Shown piece by piece: positions 44,046-53,836 of a DNA stretch of 64,000 nt. The translations under genes and the position numbers were made by a program. Origin of the DNA: Aureibaculum algae. Its GTDB lineage: Bacteria; Bacteroidota; Bacteroidia; Flavobacteriales; Flavobacteriaceae. The stretch covers positions 4,114,001-4,178,000 of the forward strand of contig NZ_CP040749.1 in assembly GCF_006065315.1 (NCBI RefSeq). The letters are read 5' to 3'. The notes beneath the pieces were generated by a model. It did no database searches, had not been told where the DNA came from, and saw nothing but the letters and a program-made list of their open reading frames with translations. Within the stretch, counting starts at the first letter, position 1. The number at the start of each line of letters is the position of its first letter.

Positions 44046-45005
44046 GTGAAAATATATCATTCCATAAAAGAATTTACCGGAAAAGAAAAAAGCTCAATTA
44101 TAACTATTGGGACATTTGACGGTGTTCATATTGGACATCAAGAGATTATCAAAAATCTGGTTAAACAAAGTTTAGAAGTTGACAACAATTCTGTTATTCT
44201 TACTTTTTTCCCACACCCTAGAATGGTCTTGCAACAAGGTACAGATTTAAAGCTATTAACTACATTACCCGAAAAAATAGCCTTATTAGAAAAAACAGGA
44301 TTAAACAATTTAGTTATTGAACCTTTTACAAAAGAATTTTCCAGATTAACGGCAATAGACTTTGTGAAAAACATCTTAATTAAACGGTTAAAGCTTAAAA
44401 AATTAGTGATTGGCTACGATCATCATTTTGGCAGGAACAGGGAAGGGAATTTTAAGCAATTAGAAGAGTACGGCTCTCTTTATGGGTTTAAAGTAGAAGA
44501 AATTCCAGCACAGGACATAAAAAATATATCCGTTAGCTCAACTAAAATTCGCCAAGCATTATTAGATGGCGATATTCAAAAAGCTAATAATTTCTTGGGC
44601 TATGAATATTTACTCACAGGAAAAGTTGTTCATGGTAAAGGTTTAGGCAATAAACACAACTACCCAACCATTAACATACATATAGAAGAGTCTTACAAAT
44701 TAATACCCAAACCTGGTGTTTACATTGTAAAAACCACAATAAATAATCAACATTTATTTGGAATTATGAATATTGGCTTTCGCCCAACAGTTAATGGAAA
44801 GCATGAAACCATAGAAGTACATTTACTAGATTTCAATGCTGATTTGTATGGTGAAACCATTTCAATTTCAATTGCACACCGTTTACGAGACGAACAGAAA
44901 TTTGATTCTTTAGAAGAATTATTTGCACAAATTAAACAAGATGAAAAATCTGCTAGAACATTGATTGAAAGTAGTGAGATTTCATTTCGTAAAAAGAAGT
45001 TTTAA
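44046..45005 (+). CDS. ribF: bifunctional riboflavin kinase/FAD synthetase
   Basis: Cytosolic enzyme of 319 aa making FMN and FAD from riboflavin. The N-terminal nucleotidyltransferase domain has ITIGTFDGVHIGHQEII (HxGH motif) and VIGYDHHFGRNREG, with ISSTKIR-like VSSTKIRQAL. The C-terminal kinase domain (from about residue 185) has GKGLGNKHNYPTINI, the GxxxG...PTAN-type motif, and IMNIGFRPTV. The start codon is GTG at 44046, and the family-typical MKIYHSIKEF start supports it. No FMN riboswitch was seen upstream. Confidence 0.94.
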   Translation: MKIYHSIKEFTGKEKSSIITIGTFDGVHIGHQEIIKNLVKQSLEVDNNSVILTFFPHPRMVLQQGTDLKLLTTLPEKIALLEKTGLNNLVIEPFTKEFSRLTAIDFVKNILIKRLKLKKLVIGYDHHFGRNREGNFKQLEEYGSLYGFKVEEIPAQDIKNISVSSTKIRQALLDGDIQKANNFLGYEYLLTGKVVHGKGLGNKHNYPTINIHIEESYKLIPKPGVYIVKTTINNQHLFGIMNIGFRPTVNGKHETIEVHLLDFNADLYGETISISIAHRLRDEQKFDSLEELFAQIKQDEKSARTLIESSEISFRKKKF

Positions 45006-45009
45006 TCCT

Positions 45010-45017
45010 TATCTTTG
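45010..45017 (+). promoter_or_regulatory. -7 element (TATCTTTG) for serS
   Basis: A perfect TAnnTTTG match between the ribF stop and the serS ATG, 24 bases upstream of the latter. No TTG at standard distance, which would lie in the ribF coding end. Confidence 0.45.
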
Positions 45018-45041
45018 TCCGCTTAATACCAAAAAACAAAC

Positions 45042-46316
45042 ATGTTACAAGTAGCTTTTATTAGAGAAAATAAAGATCACGTACTAAAAGGATTGGCAAA
45101 AAGAAATTTTACCGATGCTAGTAAAAAGATCGAAGAAGTTTTAACTACCGATGAGAACCGAAAAACTATCCAAACTGAATTGGAAAACATTTTGGCAGAA
45201 TCTAATAAACTTTCAAAAGAAATTGGCATACTTTTCAAATCTGGAGAGCAACAAAAAGCGACTTTATTAAAAGAAAAAACAGGTCAATTAAAAGAACGCT
45301 CAAAACAATTAAGCGAACAATTAGCAACCGCTCAAAATGATTTGGATAATTTACTGTATCAAATCCCAAACATTCCAAACACACTCGTTCCAGAAGGAAA
45401 AGGGGAAGAGGATAATGAAGAAGTTTTTAGCGAAGGTGAAATTCCAAAATTACATGATAAAGCATTACCACACTGGGAATTGGCAAAAAAATATGACATT
45501 ATTGACTTTGAGCTAGGTAATAAAATTACCGGAGCTGGTTTCCCTGTATATAAAGGAAAAGGAGCTAAATTACAACGTGCCTTAATTAATTATTTTTTAG
45601 ATAAAAATACTGATGCAGGTTATCAAGAAGTTCAAGTACCTTTAATGGTAAATGAGGCATCTGGTTTTGGCACTGGACAACTTCCTGACAAGGAGGGACA
45701 AATGTATCATGTAACTGGAGATAATTTGTATTTAATTCCTACTGCAGAAGTCCCTGTTACCAATATGTACAGAGATGTTTTACTAAAAGAAAGTGATTTT
45801 CCTATTCTTCATACAGGATATACACCTTGTTTTAGACGCGAAGCAGGTTCGTATGGAGCTCATGTAAGAGGTTTAAACAGATTACATCAATTTGACAAAG
45901 TTGAAATAGTAAGAATTGAGCATCCCAATAATTCTTATGATGCCCTTGACGGGATGGTTAATCACGTTAAAGAAATTTTACAAGAGCTAAAGTTACCTTA
46001 TCGTATTTTAAGATTATGTGGTGCAGATATAGGATTTACGTCTGCCCTAACCTATGATTTTGAAGTATTTTCAACAGCTCAAGATCGATGGCTAGAGATC
46101 AGTTCTGTTTCAAATTTTGAAACATTTCAAGCAAATCGTTTAAAATTACGTTTTAAAAATGAAGATGGAAAAAGTGAATTGGCACATACGCTAAACGGAA
46201 GTTCATTAGCCTTACCAAGAGTTTTAGCTGGAATTTTAGAAAATTATCAAACCGAAAATGGAATTGAAATTCCAGAAGTTTTACAAAAATATACAGGTTT
46301 CAACACTATAGACTAA
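45042..46316 (+). CDS. serS: seryl-tRNA synthetase
   Basis: Class II aminoacyl-tRNA synthetase of 424 aa charging tRNA-Ser. The N-terminal coiled-coil arm (about residues 25-105, with repeated Lys/Glu heptads) leads to the catalytic core. Motif 2 is FRREAGSYGAHVRGLNRLHQF, with key residues FRREAGS and RGLxRxHQF. Motif 3 is the LNGSSLALPRVLAGILEN region. It has normal length and intact motifs, and is followed by a long hairpin terminator. Confidence 0.97.
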   Translation: MLQVAFIRENKDHVLKGLAKRNFTDASKKIEEVLTTDENRKTIQTELENILAESNKLSKEIGILFKSGEQQKATLLKEKTGQLKERSKQLSEQLATAQNDLDNLLYQIPNIPNTLVPEGKGEEDNEEVFSEGEIPKLHDKALPHWELAKKYDIIDFELGNKITGAGFPVYKGKGAKLQRALINYFLDKNTDAGYQEVQVPLMVNEASGFGTGQLPDKEGQMYHVTGDNLYLIPTAEVPVTNMYRDVLLKESDFPILHTGYTPCFRREAGSYGAHVRGLNRLHQFDKVEIVRIEHPNNSYDALDGMVNHVKEILQELKLPYRILRLCGADIGFTSALTYDFEVFSTAQDRWLEISSVSNFETFQANRLKLRFKNEDGKSELAHTLNGSSLALPRVLAGILENYQTENGIEIPEVLQKYTGFNTID

Positions 46317-46358
46317 AATATTAACGCTAAATACCATGCTGTTTTCTAATTAATAAGC

Positions 46359-46410
46359 AGACCGTCTTGCCAATTCGAATCTAAATTCGAATCTACAAGA
46401 CGGTCTATTT
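46359..46410 (+). terminator. Rho-independent terminator after serS
   Basis: AGACCGTCTTG (46359-46369) pairs with CAAGACGGTCT (46396-46406). Inside the loop, two ATTCGAAT copies (46373-46380 and 46385-46392) extend the stem. It is followed by ATTTTGTATTTT. Confidence 0.82.
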
Positions 46411-46531
46411 TGTATTTTAATTAGTGGTCAATAGCCTCTAAAGAGCAAGATTATGATTTCATCGCACAAAATAATATCACACACTGCTACATAGAAAAAT
46501 TCTTCTTAAAGAAAATTAGAACTTTCAATGC

Positions 46532-46675
46532 CTAATTAGCGACAATAGCCACCATTAATCTTTTATAACGATTTATTTCAAGTAACGCTTTAAAATAGTC
46601 ATTGATTTGACCATTCTTCATAAAAAAAGTAGCTTGTTCTTTTGCGTTTTGATGTTGTTGTTTTAACTCGTTCAT
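46532..46675 (-). CDS. small conserved-looking hypothetical protein (47 aa)
   Basis: A 47-aa helical protein starting MNELKQQHQNAKEQATFFM and ending YKRLMVAIVAN. The composition and amphipathic pattern look protein-like, and I recall similar short proteins in flavobacteria, but no function is known. The frame is open to 46729; the ATG at 46675 is preferred because the upstream residues look random. Possible alternative: a chance frame. Confidence 0.55.
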   Translation of the reverse strand: MNELKQQHQNAKEQATFFMKNGQINDYFKALLEINRYKRLMVAIVAN

Positions 46676-46790
46676 GGTAAAAAAATTAGTTGATTTTAAC
46701 TTTAAGGCAATCATTATGCCAAAATGCAAATTGGGTTAAGTAATTTTTTTATCTCACGTATTATTTTTAATTAGTTAAAACTTCTTTTAT

Positions 46791-46798
46791 TACCTTTG
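46791..46798 (+). promoter_or_regulatory. -7 element (TACCTTTG) for the TPR gene
   Basis: A perfect TAnnTTTG match 40 bases before the ATG at 46839. No TTG at the standard distance. Confidence 0.4.
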
Positions 46799-46838
46799 AA
46801 GCATATGTCAAATTAATTTCGACACAAGCTATAACGAC

Positions 46839-48623
46839 ATGCCATCTAAAATTATTGTACTGTTTTTTTTAATTTCATCATTTTGTAGTGCACAAAATGC
46901 TAATTTGGCTAACATGTACTTTGAGCGTGGCGACTATGTACTGGCCAAATCTCTGTACGAACAGCTGTATAAAAAAAATGATGTAAGACGCGATTATTTT
47001 AAACGGTTACTCTCTTGCTACCAAGCACTTGAAAACTACGAAGAAGCTACCTCACTACTAATTAAACATCAAAAAAAGTTCAGAGATCAAACTAATTTAT
47101 GGGTTGAAATAGGTTATAATTTCCAGCTACAAGGAAAAACAGAAGAAGCAGAAATAAATTATGAAAAAGCATTAAAATATATTGAAAATGACCCCTATCA
47201 AGGTAACGTCATGGGTCGGGCTTTTGAAGAAAATCATTTAACAGATTACGCTTTACGATCTTACAAAAGAGCAATGGAGTTAAATCCTCAATTAAATTTA
47301 GATCTAAATGTAGCCTATCTATATGGTGAAAAAGCAGATATTGAAAATATGTTTGACAGCTATTTAAACTTAGTTGAAAAAAACGAAAAATATTATGCTA
47401 CTGTGCAGCGATATGCTGGTAGATTTATAACTGACGACAGTGAAGACCCTAACAATGTTCTCTTCAGAAAACTCGTTTTAAAAAGACTACAGAAGACTCC
47501 GAACAACTCATGGAACAAATTATTGAGTTGGTTATTCACACAACAAAAAGACTATAACAAAGCTCTAGTTCAAGAAAAAGCTCTTTTCAAAAGAAATTCA
47601 GAAAATTTGTTCAGAATAGAAGAACTGGGTGACATTGCCTTTTATGACAATGATTACGTTACCGCACAAGAAGCCTTCAGCTATGTTTTAGAAAATACCA
47701 AAGATCAAAATTCAATATTAAATGCCCATTACTACTTATTAAATGTGGCTATTAAAACTGCGGTGACCAAAAAAGAAATACAAACTGTTGAAGAACAGTT
47801 TCAAGAATTATTTACTGAATACGGTCGCACTTTTACCACTTTAGATTTACAAATGGCTTATGCCGATTTTTTAACCTTTACAAAAAACAAACCTGAAAAA
47901 GCGATTGTTATTTTAAAGGATGCACTCAAAGAAACCACTTCTGATTATCAACATGGTAATTTTAAATTAAAATTAGGAGATGTATTGGTTTACACCAATA
48001 GATTTAACGAAGCATTAATCAATTATTCGCAGGTACAAACAGATTTAAAAAACAGCTCACTTGCACAAACAGCTCGTTTTAAAGTAGCTCAAACTTCTTA
48101 TTTCAAAGGCGACTTTAAATGGGCATTATCACAATTAAAAGTATTAAAAAAGTCAACATCACAATTAATTGCCAATGATGCCTTAGAACTTCATTTATTA
48201 ATTTCTGATAATATTATAGGGGACACTTTACATACCTCATTAAAAATGTATGCCAAAGCAGATGTACTGGCATATCAAAATAAAACACAAGCAGCTATTG
48301 ATACTTTAAACGCTGTATTAAAAAAATTTAAAGGTGGTGCTATTGAAGATGAAACCATATATAAACAAGCAGAACTCTATACTAAAATCAAAAAATACAA
48401 CTTAGCTGAAGGCAATTATTTGCAACTAATAGAATTAGATAAAACAGGCATTCTAGTAGATAATTCTTATTTTAAATTGGCCGAATTATACCAAAACAAC
48501 TTAAATAATAGAGATAAGGCAAAAGAAATGTATCAAAAGATTATTTTTGAATTTCCAAATAGTATATATTTAGTTGAGGCAAGAAAACAATTCAGGAAAT
48601 TGAGAGGTGATGTGCTTAACTAA
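46839..48623 (+). CDS. exported tetratricopeptide-repeat protein
   Basis: A 594-aa protein with a Sec signal peptide (LISSFCSAQ) and helical TPR repeats along its length. Examples are ANMYFERGDYVLAKSLYEQLYK near residue 25, EEAEINYEKALKYIEN near 105 and AKEMYQKIIFEFPNS near 575. It probably acts as a periplasmic or outer-membrane scaffold; no catalytic domain is visible. It starts the run TPR, DUF4286, rsmA, mgtE, all in one direction, an order I recall from other flavobacteria. Confidence 0.85.
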   Translation: MPSKIIVLFFLISSFCSAQNANLANMYFERGDYVLAKSLYEQLYKKNDVRRDYFKRLLSCYQALENYEEATSLLIKHQKKFRDQTNLWVEIGYNFQLQGKTEEAEINYEKALKYIENDPYQGNVMGRAFEENHLTDYALRSYKRAMELNPQLNLDLNVAYLYGEKADIENMFDSYLNLVEKNEKYYATVQRYAGRFITDDSEDPNNVLFRKLVLKRLQKTPNNSWNKLLSWLFTQQKDYNKALVQEKALFKRNSENLFRIEELGDIAFYDNDYVTAQEAFSYVLENTKDQNSILNAHYYLLNVAIKTAVTKKEIQTVEEQFQELFTEYGRTFTTLDLQMAYADFLTFTKNKPEKAIVILKDALKETTSDYQHGNFKLKLGDVLVYTNRFNEALINYSQVQTDLKNSSLAQTARFKVAQTSYFKGDFKWALSQLKVLKKSTSQLIANDALELHLLISDNIIGDTLHTSLKMYAKADVLAYQNKTQAAIDTLNAVLKKFKGGAIEDETIYKQAELYTKIKKYNLAEGNYLQLIELDKTGILVDNSYFKLAELYQNNLNNRDKAKEMYQKIIFEFPNSIYLVEARKQFRKLRGDVLN

Positions 48624-48732
48624 TAATACTATTACTAAATTAAAATTTGGAATAATCAATACTTTTTAAAATTTATAACAAGTAACAAAACTCGATGCTC
48701 TGCATCAATTTATTAAAATAACTAAATAATAA

Positions 48733-49059
48733 ATGTATATCTACAATGTAACTATAAACATAGACAGTTCTATTGAACAGGAATGGCTTAAATGGATGCA
48801 AAACGAACACATACCTCAAATGTTAGAAACAGGTAAGTTTTTTGAAGCTAAAATGTGTCAGGTAATGGTTCAAGAAGAAACGGGCGTTACCTATTCTATT
48901 CAGTATACTGCTGAAGATAAAGAAGCAGTAGAAAGGTACTATAAAGAAGATGCGGACCAGCTTAGGCAAGAAACCACAAAATTATTTGGTAGTAAATTTG
49001 TAGCATTTAGAACAGAATTAAAGGTAGTAAATCACGTTAAGAATTTTATAAAATCATAA
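48733..49059 (+). CDS. DUF4286 family protein
   Basis: A 108-aa cytosolic protein with the DUF4286 pattern: [43 protein letters not shown] and [11 protein letters not shown]. The fold resembles dimeric ferredoxin-like (ABM-type) domains. Function unknown. It ends 8 bases before rsmA, with which it is usually linked in flavobacteria. Confidence 0.85.
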   Translation: MYIYNVTINIDSSIEQEWLKWMQNEHIPQMLETGKFFEAKMCQVMVQEETGVTYSIQYTAEDKEAVERYYKEDADQLRQETTKLFGSKFVAFRTELKVVNHVKNFIKS

Positions 49060-49067
49060 ATGATGCA

Positions 49068-49844
49068 ATGTCAGTAAGAGCAAAAAAACACTTAGGTCAA
49101 CACTTCTTAAAAGATGAAAATATAGCGAAAAAAATCGCTGATACACTTACTGAAAACAATTATGATACGGTTCTTGAAATAGGTCCTGGTATGGGCGTAT
49201 TGACTAAATATTTATTGCAAAAAAAACTTACTACGCACGTAATAGAAATTGATACAGAATCTGTAGAATACCTAAAAGCACACTATCTCAATTTAGCAGA
49301 TAGAATTATTTCAAAAGATTTTTTAAAGTTAGATATCAGTACAATTTTAAACAATGAACAATTTGCTATTATAGGCAATTTTCCATATAATATATCTACT
49401 CAAATAGTTTTTAAAACTATTGAAAACAGAAATCTCATTCCTGAATTATGTGGAATGTTTCAAAAGGAAGTTGCCAAACGCATTGCTGAAAAACCAGGTA
49501 GTAAAGCTTACGGAATTCTATCCGTTTTAACCCAAGCATTTTATGATGCTGAATATTTGTTTACTGTTCCTCCAAGTGTTTTTAACCCACCACCAAAAGT
49601 AGATTCAGGTGTTATTCGTTTAATCCGAAAAGAAAATTATAACCTTCCAGTAGACGAAAAGCTTTTCTTTAAAGTTGTAAAAACTGCATTTAACCAACGT
49701 AGAAAAACAATGCGAAATAGTTTAAAATCATTCAATTTATCAGATAAATTAAGAGAAGATACTATATTTGCCCAACGCCCAGAACAATTATCTGTTGAGG
49801 AGTTTATAAACCTTACTAAAAGTATAGCAAACGATGCCATTTGA
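49068..49844 (+). CDS. rsmA: 16S rRNA (adenine1518/1519-N6,N6) dimethyltransferase
   Basis: SAM-dependent methyltransferase of 258 aa that dimethylates two adenines in the 3' end of 16S rRNA. The N-terminus [21 protein letters not shown] is canonical, SAM motif I is [12 protein letters not shown], and the catalytic NFPYNIS (motif IV) follows. [16 protein letters not shown] and [12 protein letters not shown] are the later family segments. It overlaps mgtE by 11 bases, so the two are translationally coupled. Confidence 0.97.
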   Translation: MSVRAKKHLGQHFLKDENIAKKIADTLTENNYDTVLEIGPGMGVLTKYLLQKKLTTHVIEIDTESVEYLKAHYLNLADRIISKDFLKLDISTILNNEQFAIIGNFPYNISTQIVFKTIENRNLIPELCGMFQKEVAKRIAEKPGSKAYGILSVLTQAFYDAEYLFTVPPSVFNPPPKVDSGVIRLIRKENYNLPVDEKLFFKVVKTAFNQRRKTMRNSLKSFNLSDKLREDTIFAQRPEQLSVEEFINLTKSIANDAI

Positions 49845-51183
49845 AATTACAGATGAACTGATTAAACAAATTGAAGAGCTTATCTTAAAACAAGATAATG
49901 AAACACTCTTAGGTTTGCTGGCAGAGGAGCATCATGCAGATATTGCAGAACTACTAGAGGACTTAAATCTAGAAGAGGCTACTTATATCATAAAATTACT
50001 AGATAGTGAAATAACATCAGACATTTTAATGGAAATGGATGAAGACGATCGTGAGAAAGTCTTAAAGAACCTATCATCCAAAGAAATTGCAAAAGAGCTT
50101 GATGAATTAGACACCGATGATGCGGCAGATATGATTGCCGAACTTCCTGAAGAACGTCAGGAAAAAGTAATTTCAAAAATTGAAGATGAGGAGCATAAAG
50201 CTGATATAAAAGAATTACTAAAATATGACGAAAATACTGCAGGAGGTTTAATGGCGAAAGAGCTGGTTAAAGTATATGAAAACTGGAATGTGTTAAAATG
50301 TGTGCGAGAAATGAGAGCACAGGCAGAATTTGTTACACGTGTACATTCTATTTATGTGGTTGATGAAAATGAAGAATTAAAAGGAAGACTTTCTTTAAAA
50401 GATTTACTGGTAACCTCAACAAAAACACATATTTCTGAAATTTATATTCCAAAAGTTGATTCGGCAAACGTTCATGATAAGGCAGAAGATGTAGCTAGGG
50501 TAATGCAAAAATATGACTTGGAAGCGATACCAGTGGTTGACGATAAAAATCATTTACTAGGTAGAATTACCATTGATGATATTGTTGATGTAATTAAAGA
50601 TGAAGCTGATAAAGATTATCAAATGGCAGCAGGTCTATCACAGGATGTAGAAGCAGACGATACGCTATGGCAGCACACTAGAGCTCGATTACCTTGGTTA
50701 TTTTTAGGACTATTGGGAGGAATTGGGGCTGCTTCCATAATGGGTGGCTTTGAAGACCTCATTAGCAAACATGCAGTACTTTTCTTTTTCACACCATTAA
50801 TTGCTGCTACTGCTGGAAACGTTGGTGTGCAATCGTCAGCTATTATTGTGCAGGGTTTGGCCAATAATGATCTAAAAGGTAGTATTGGAGAAAGACTATT
50901 TAAAGAATTCTCTTTATCGCTTATAAACGGTTTGGCATTATCATTATTTTTACTTCTCTTCACATGGATTTGGAAAGGAAATATGCTCACTTCCATAGCA
51001 ATTTCCATATCTTTATTCTCGGTAATAGTTGTAGCTGGTATAATAGGAACTTTTATTCCATTATTTTTAAATAAAAGAGATATAGACCCAGCCTTAGCTA
51101 CAGGACCATTTATAACTACAAGTAATGATATTTTTGGTATCCTAATTTACTTTTGGATTGCCAAAATGGTATTGGGTATTTAA
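49834..51183 (+). CDS. mgtE: magnesium transporter MgtE
   Basis: Inner-membrane Mg2+ channel of 449 aa. The N-terminal superhelical MgtE_N domain has repeated [20 protein letters not shown] motifs. Two CBS domains follow (about residues 130-250, with [24 protein letters not shown]). The C-terminal membrane domain has five hydrophobic segments, including [18 protein letters not shown] and [21 protein letters not shown]. The start lies inside rsmA. Mg2+ binding to the CBS/N domains closes the channel in characterised homologues. Confidence 0.95.
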   Translation: MPFEITDELIKQIEELILKQDNETLLGLLAEEHHADIAELLEDLNLEEATYIIKLLDSEITSDILMEMDEDDREKVLKNLSSKEIAKELDELDTDDAADMIAELPEERQEKVISKIEDEEHKADIKELLKYDENTAGGLMAKELVKVYENWNVLKCVREMRAQAEFVTRVHSIYVVDENEELKGRLSLKDLLVTSTKTHISEIYIPKVDSANVHDKAEDVARVMQKYDLEAIPVVDDKNHLLGRITIDDIVDVIKDEADKDYQMAAGLSQDVEADDTLWQHTRARLPWLFLGLLGGIGAASIMGGFEDLISKHAVLFFFTPLIAATAGNVGVQSSAIIVQGLANNDLKGSIGERLFKEFSLSLINGLALSLFLLLFTWIWKGNMLTSIAISISLFSVIVVAGIIGTFIPLFLNKRDIDPALATGPFITTSNDIFGILIYFWIAKMVLGI

Positions 51184-51389
51184 TTCGTAAACAAATCAAA
51201 TATATTACTTAAAGCACTTGTCTTCGCTTTATAAAATTCGGTATAAGAACATTTTTCGCAAGTTACCGAAGTATATTTCTGACTTTGAACATCAAAAATT
51301 TTACTGAGTGTTCCACCAGTTCCTCTCATCTGCCCTACTTTATAAGTTTTGTTATTACATTTTGGACAACTATAATTTAATTTTCCCAT
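51180..51389 (-). CDS. small zinc-ribbon protein
   Basis: A 69-aa protein with two CxxC knuckles (CPKC near residue 8 and CEKC near residue 48), forming a zinc ribbon. It matches the family of short nucleic-acid-binding Zn-ribbon proteins with a GQMRGTGG segment between the knuckles. The frame is open to 51464, but the ATG at 51389 (MGKLNYSCPKC) starts the family-like part. Its stop overlaps the convergent mgtE stop by four bases. Confidence 0.75.
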   Translation of the reverse strand: MGKLNYSCPKCNNKTYKVGQMRGTGGTLSKIFDVQSQKYTSVTCEKCSYTEFYKAKTSALSNIFDLFTN

Positions 51390-51479
51390 TTTTATGATTG
51401 TTTTTAAGTTACAACTATACGTAGTAAAAATTAGTAAAACGTTACAGTAATCAAGGTACTTCACTATTAATATTTTCCC

Positions 51480-51487
51480 TACTTTTG
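51480..51487 (+). promoter_or_regulatory. -7 element (TACTTTTG) for glnS
   Basis: A perfect TAnnTTTG match 24 bases before the glnS ATG. No TTG at the standard distance. Confidence 0.45.
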
Positions 51488-51511
51488 TAGACTATTTCAA
51501 ATTAATATTGG

Positions 51512-53632
51512 ATGTCTGAAGAAAAAAAATCGCTCAATTTTTTAGAGCAAATCATTGAAGAAGATTTGGCTAACGGGCTTACTAAAGATAAATTACATTT
51601 TCGTTTTCCGCCAGAACCAAATGGATATCTCCATATTGGACACGCTGCATCAATTTGCTTAAATTTCGGATTAGGAATAAAGTATAATGCACCCGTAAAT
51701 TTACGTTTTGACGATACCAATCCTGCCAAAGAAGAACAGGAATATGTAGATGCAATTAAAAAAGATATACAATGGTTAGGCTTTAAATGGGCTAACGAAT
51801 TCTATTCGTCAGACTATTTTCAACAATTATATGACTGGAGCATTCAACTTATTAATGATGGATTGGCTTATGTTGACAATCAATCATCTGAAGAAATGGC
51901 CATCCAAAAGGGCACACCTACTGAAGTTGGAACTAATAGTCCAAATAGAGATAGAAGTATTGAAGAGAACCTAGAATTATTCATGAAAATGAAAAATGGT
52001 GAATTTCAAGAGGGATCTCATGTATTACGTGCAAAAATTGACATGGAGCATGTAAATATGCATATGCGTGACCCAATTATGTACCGTATATTGAAGAAAC
52101 ACCACCACAGAACTGGAGATGATTGGTGTATTTACCCAATGTATGACTGGACCCACGGTGAATCAGATTATATTGAACAAATTTCTCACTCAATTTGCAC
52201 CTTAGAGTTTAAAAGCCATAGAGAGTTGTATGATTGGTATGTTGATCAAGTATATTCTGGAGATGACTTAAGACCTAAACAACGCGAATTTGCTCGTCGT
52301 AATTTGAGTTATACGGTAATGAGTAAACGTAAATTACTCCAATTAGTACAAGAAGGACATGTAAATGGATGGGATGATCCTAGAATGCCTACCATTTCAG
52401 GATTACGTAGAAGAGGTTACACACCAAACTCAATTAAAAAATTTAGTGAAATTGCAGGAATTTCTAAACGTGATAATGTGACCGATGTGGCGTTATTAGA
52501 GTTTTGTATTAAAGACGATTTAAACAAAACTGCCCCAAGAGTTATGGCCGTTTTAAATCCTGTAAAAGTGGTCATTACAAATTATCCAGAAGGTAAAGAA
52601 GAATGGTTAACTGCAGAAAACAATCCTGAAGATGATAATGCAGGTAACAGAGAAGTCCCATTTTCTAAAGAGCTTTATATTGAAAAAGAAGATTTTAGAG
52701 AAGAAGCTAATAAAAAATTCTTTAGATTAAAATTAGGTAAAGAAGTCCGTTTAAAAAACGCATATATTATTAAAGCAGAATCTGTAGTAAAAGATGAAAA
52801 TGGAGAAGTTTTAGAGATTCATTGTACTTACGACCCTCTATCTAGAAGTGGTAGTGGTACGGAAGAAAGCCAACGTAGAGTAAAGGGCACATTGCATTGG
52901 GTATCTATTGCTCATGCAATTAAAACGGAAGTTAGATTATATGACCGATTGTTTATTGATGAAGCACCGGACAGCCATAAAGACAAAGATTTTAAAGAAT
53001 TTATAAATCCAAATTCTTTAGAATTAAATACAAATGCTTTTGTGGAACCAAGTCTAAAAGAAGCATCTATCGGTGATAGGTTTCAGTTTCAACGTTTAGG
53101 CTACTTTTGTGTAGATGATGACAATACCGCAGAACATTTAGTCTTTAATAGAACCGTATCCTTAAACGACAGTTGGGCTAAAATAGAAAGAAAAGGGGAA
53201 CAGAAAAAACCCGTTAACAATAACTCTATCAATGAATTATTAGCTATTTCTGGTAAATATTTAAAGTCAAAAGATAATGATGATCGATTGAGTTTATTAG
53301 ATAAAATGTCTGATTTAAGTAAAAAAGTTGAGTTTCAAAACTTGCCTGAATTATTAAAAACGGCAGCTAGCAATAAAGAATATTTCACCTATTTGGTTGT
53401 TTTTAACAACTCAAATGCATTAGAAACCCTAGCTAAAGATCATGCTGACCTAGTAACAGAATTTATCAGTGCTGCATTACAAATGAAAAATTCTTATGTA
53501 CGTTATCAGGCTGTAGAATTCATATATATCAACAGTAGTTTAAAAGATGATTATATCACGATACTAAAAGATATGGTAGCGGAGGAACGAAATTCTATGA
53601 TTGCTGAACGCTTAGAACTAATTTTAAACTAA
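51512..53632 (+). CDS. glnS: glutaminyl-tRNA synthetase with extra C-terminal domain
   Basis: Class I synthetase charging tRNA-Gln directly. The N-terminus has FRFPPEPNGYLHIGHAAS with the HIGH motif, and VMSKRKL is the KMSKS equivalent. The anticodon-binding beta-barrels end near residue 558 (FNRTVSLNDSWAKIE), where the E. coli enzyme also ends (554 aa). A further 145 or so residues follow. They are helical, with HEAT-like stretches (LLDKMSDLSKKVEF, NSYVRYQAVEFIYINSSL) and no resemblance that I can see to the YqeY domain fused to GlnRS in Deinococcus. Function of the extension unknown. Confidence 0.95.
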   Translation: MSEEKKSLNFLEQIIEEDLANGLTKDKLHFRFPPEPNGYLHIGHAASICLNFGLGIKYNAPVNLRFDDTNPAKEEQEYVDAIKKDIQWLGFKWANEFYSSDYFQQLYDWSIQLINDGLAYVDNQSSEEMAIQKGTPTEVGTNSPNRDRSIEENLELFMKMKNGEFQEGSHVLRAKIDMEHVNMHMRDPIMYRILKKHHHRTGDDWCIYPMYDWTHGESDYIEQISHSICTLEFKSHRELYDWYVDQVYSGDDLRPKQREFARRNLSYTVMSKRKLLQLVQEGHVNGWDDPRMPTISGLRRRGYTPNSIKKFSEIAGISKRDNVTDVALLEFCIKDDLNKTAPRVMAVLNPVKVVITNYPEGKEEWLTAENNPEDDNAGNREVPFSKELYIEKEDFREEANKKFFRLKLGKEVRLKNAYIIKAESVVKDENGEVLEIHCTYDPLSRSGSGTEESQRRVKGTLHWVSIAHAIKTEVRLYDRLFIDEAPDSHKDKDFKEFINPNSLELNTNAFVEPSLKEASIGDRFQFQRLGYFCVDDDNTAEHLVFNRTVSLNDSWAKIERKGEQKKPVNNNSINELLAISGKYLKSKDNDDRLSLLDKMSDLSKKVEFQNLPELLKTAASNKEYFTYLVVFNNSNALETLAKDHADLVTEFISAALQMKNSYVRYQAVEFIYINSSLKDDYITILKDMVAEERNSMIAERLELILN

Positions 53633-53836
53633 AATTAAACCGAGGTATTGTTCCTTTGGAATCCTTAATTTGTATTATTATAACACAAAGTTGCGACTCC
53701 ATAGAATTGATTTAATTTAATTATATTTATTCAACAGAATCTATTGCTTTGTAATAGTATTTTTATATAAATTATTTATACTCCATTTGGTGCTTAATTA
53801 TAAATCATTATTCATATAGAATCTTAGAAACCACAT

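Noticed and set aside
53633..53836. 204-base gap before the polyprenyl synthetase as a site for a tRNA or small RNA
   Set aside because: No cloverleaf, hairpin terminator or short gene could be made out.
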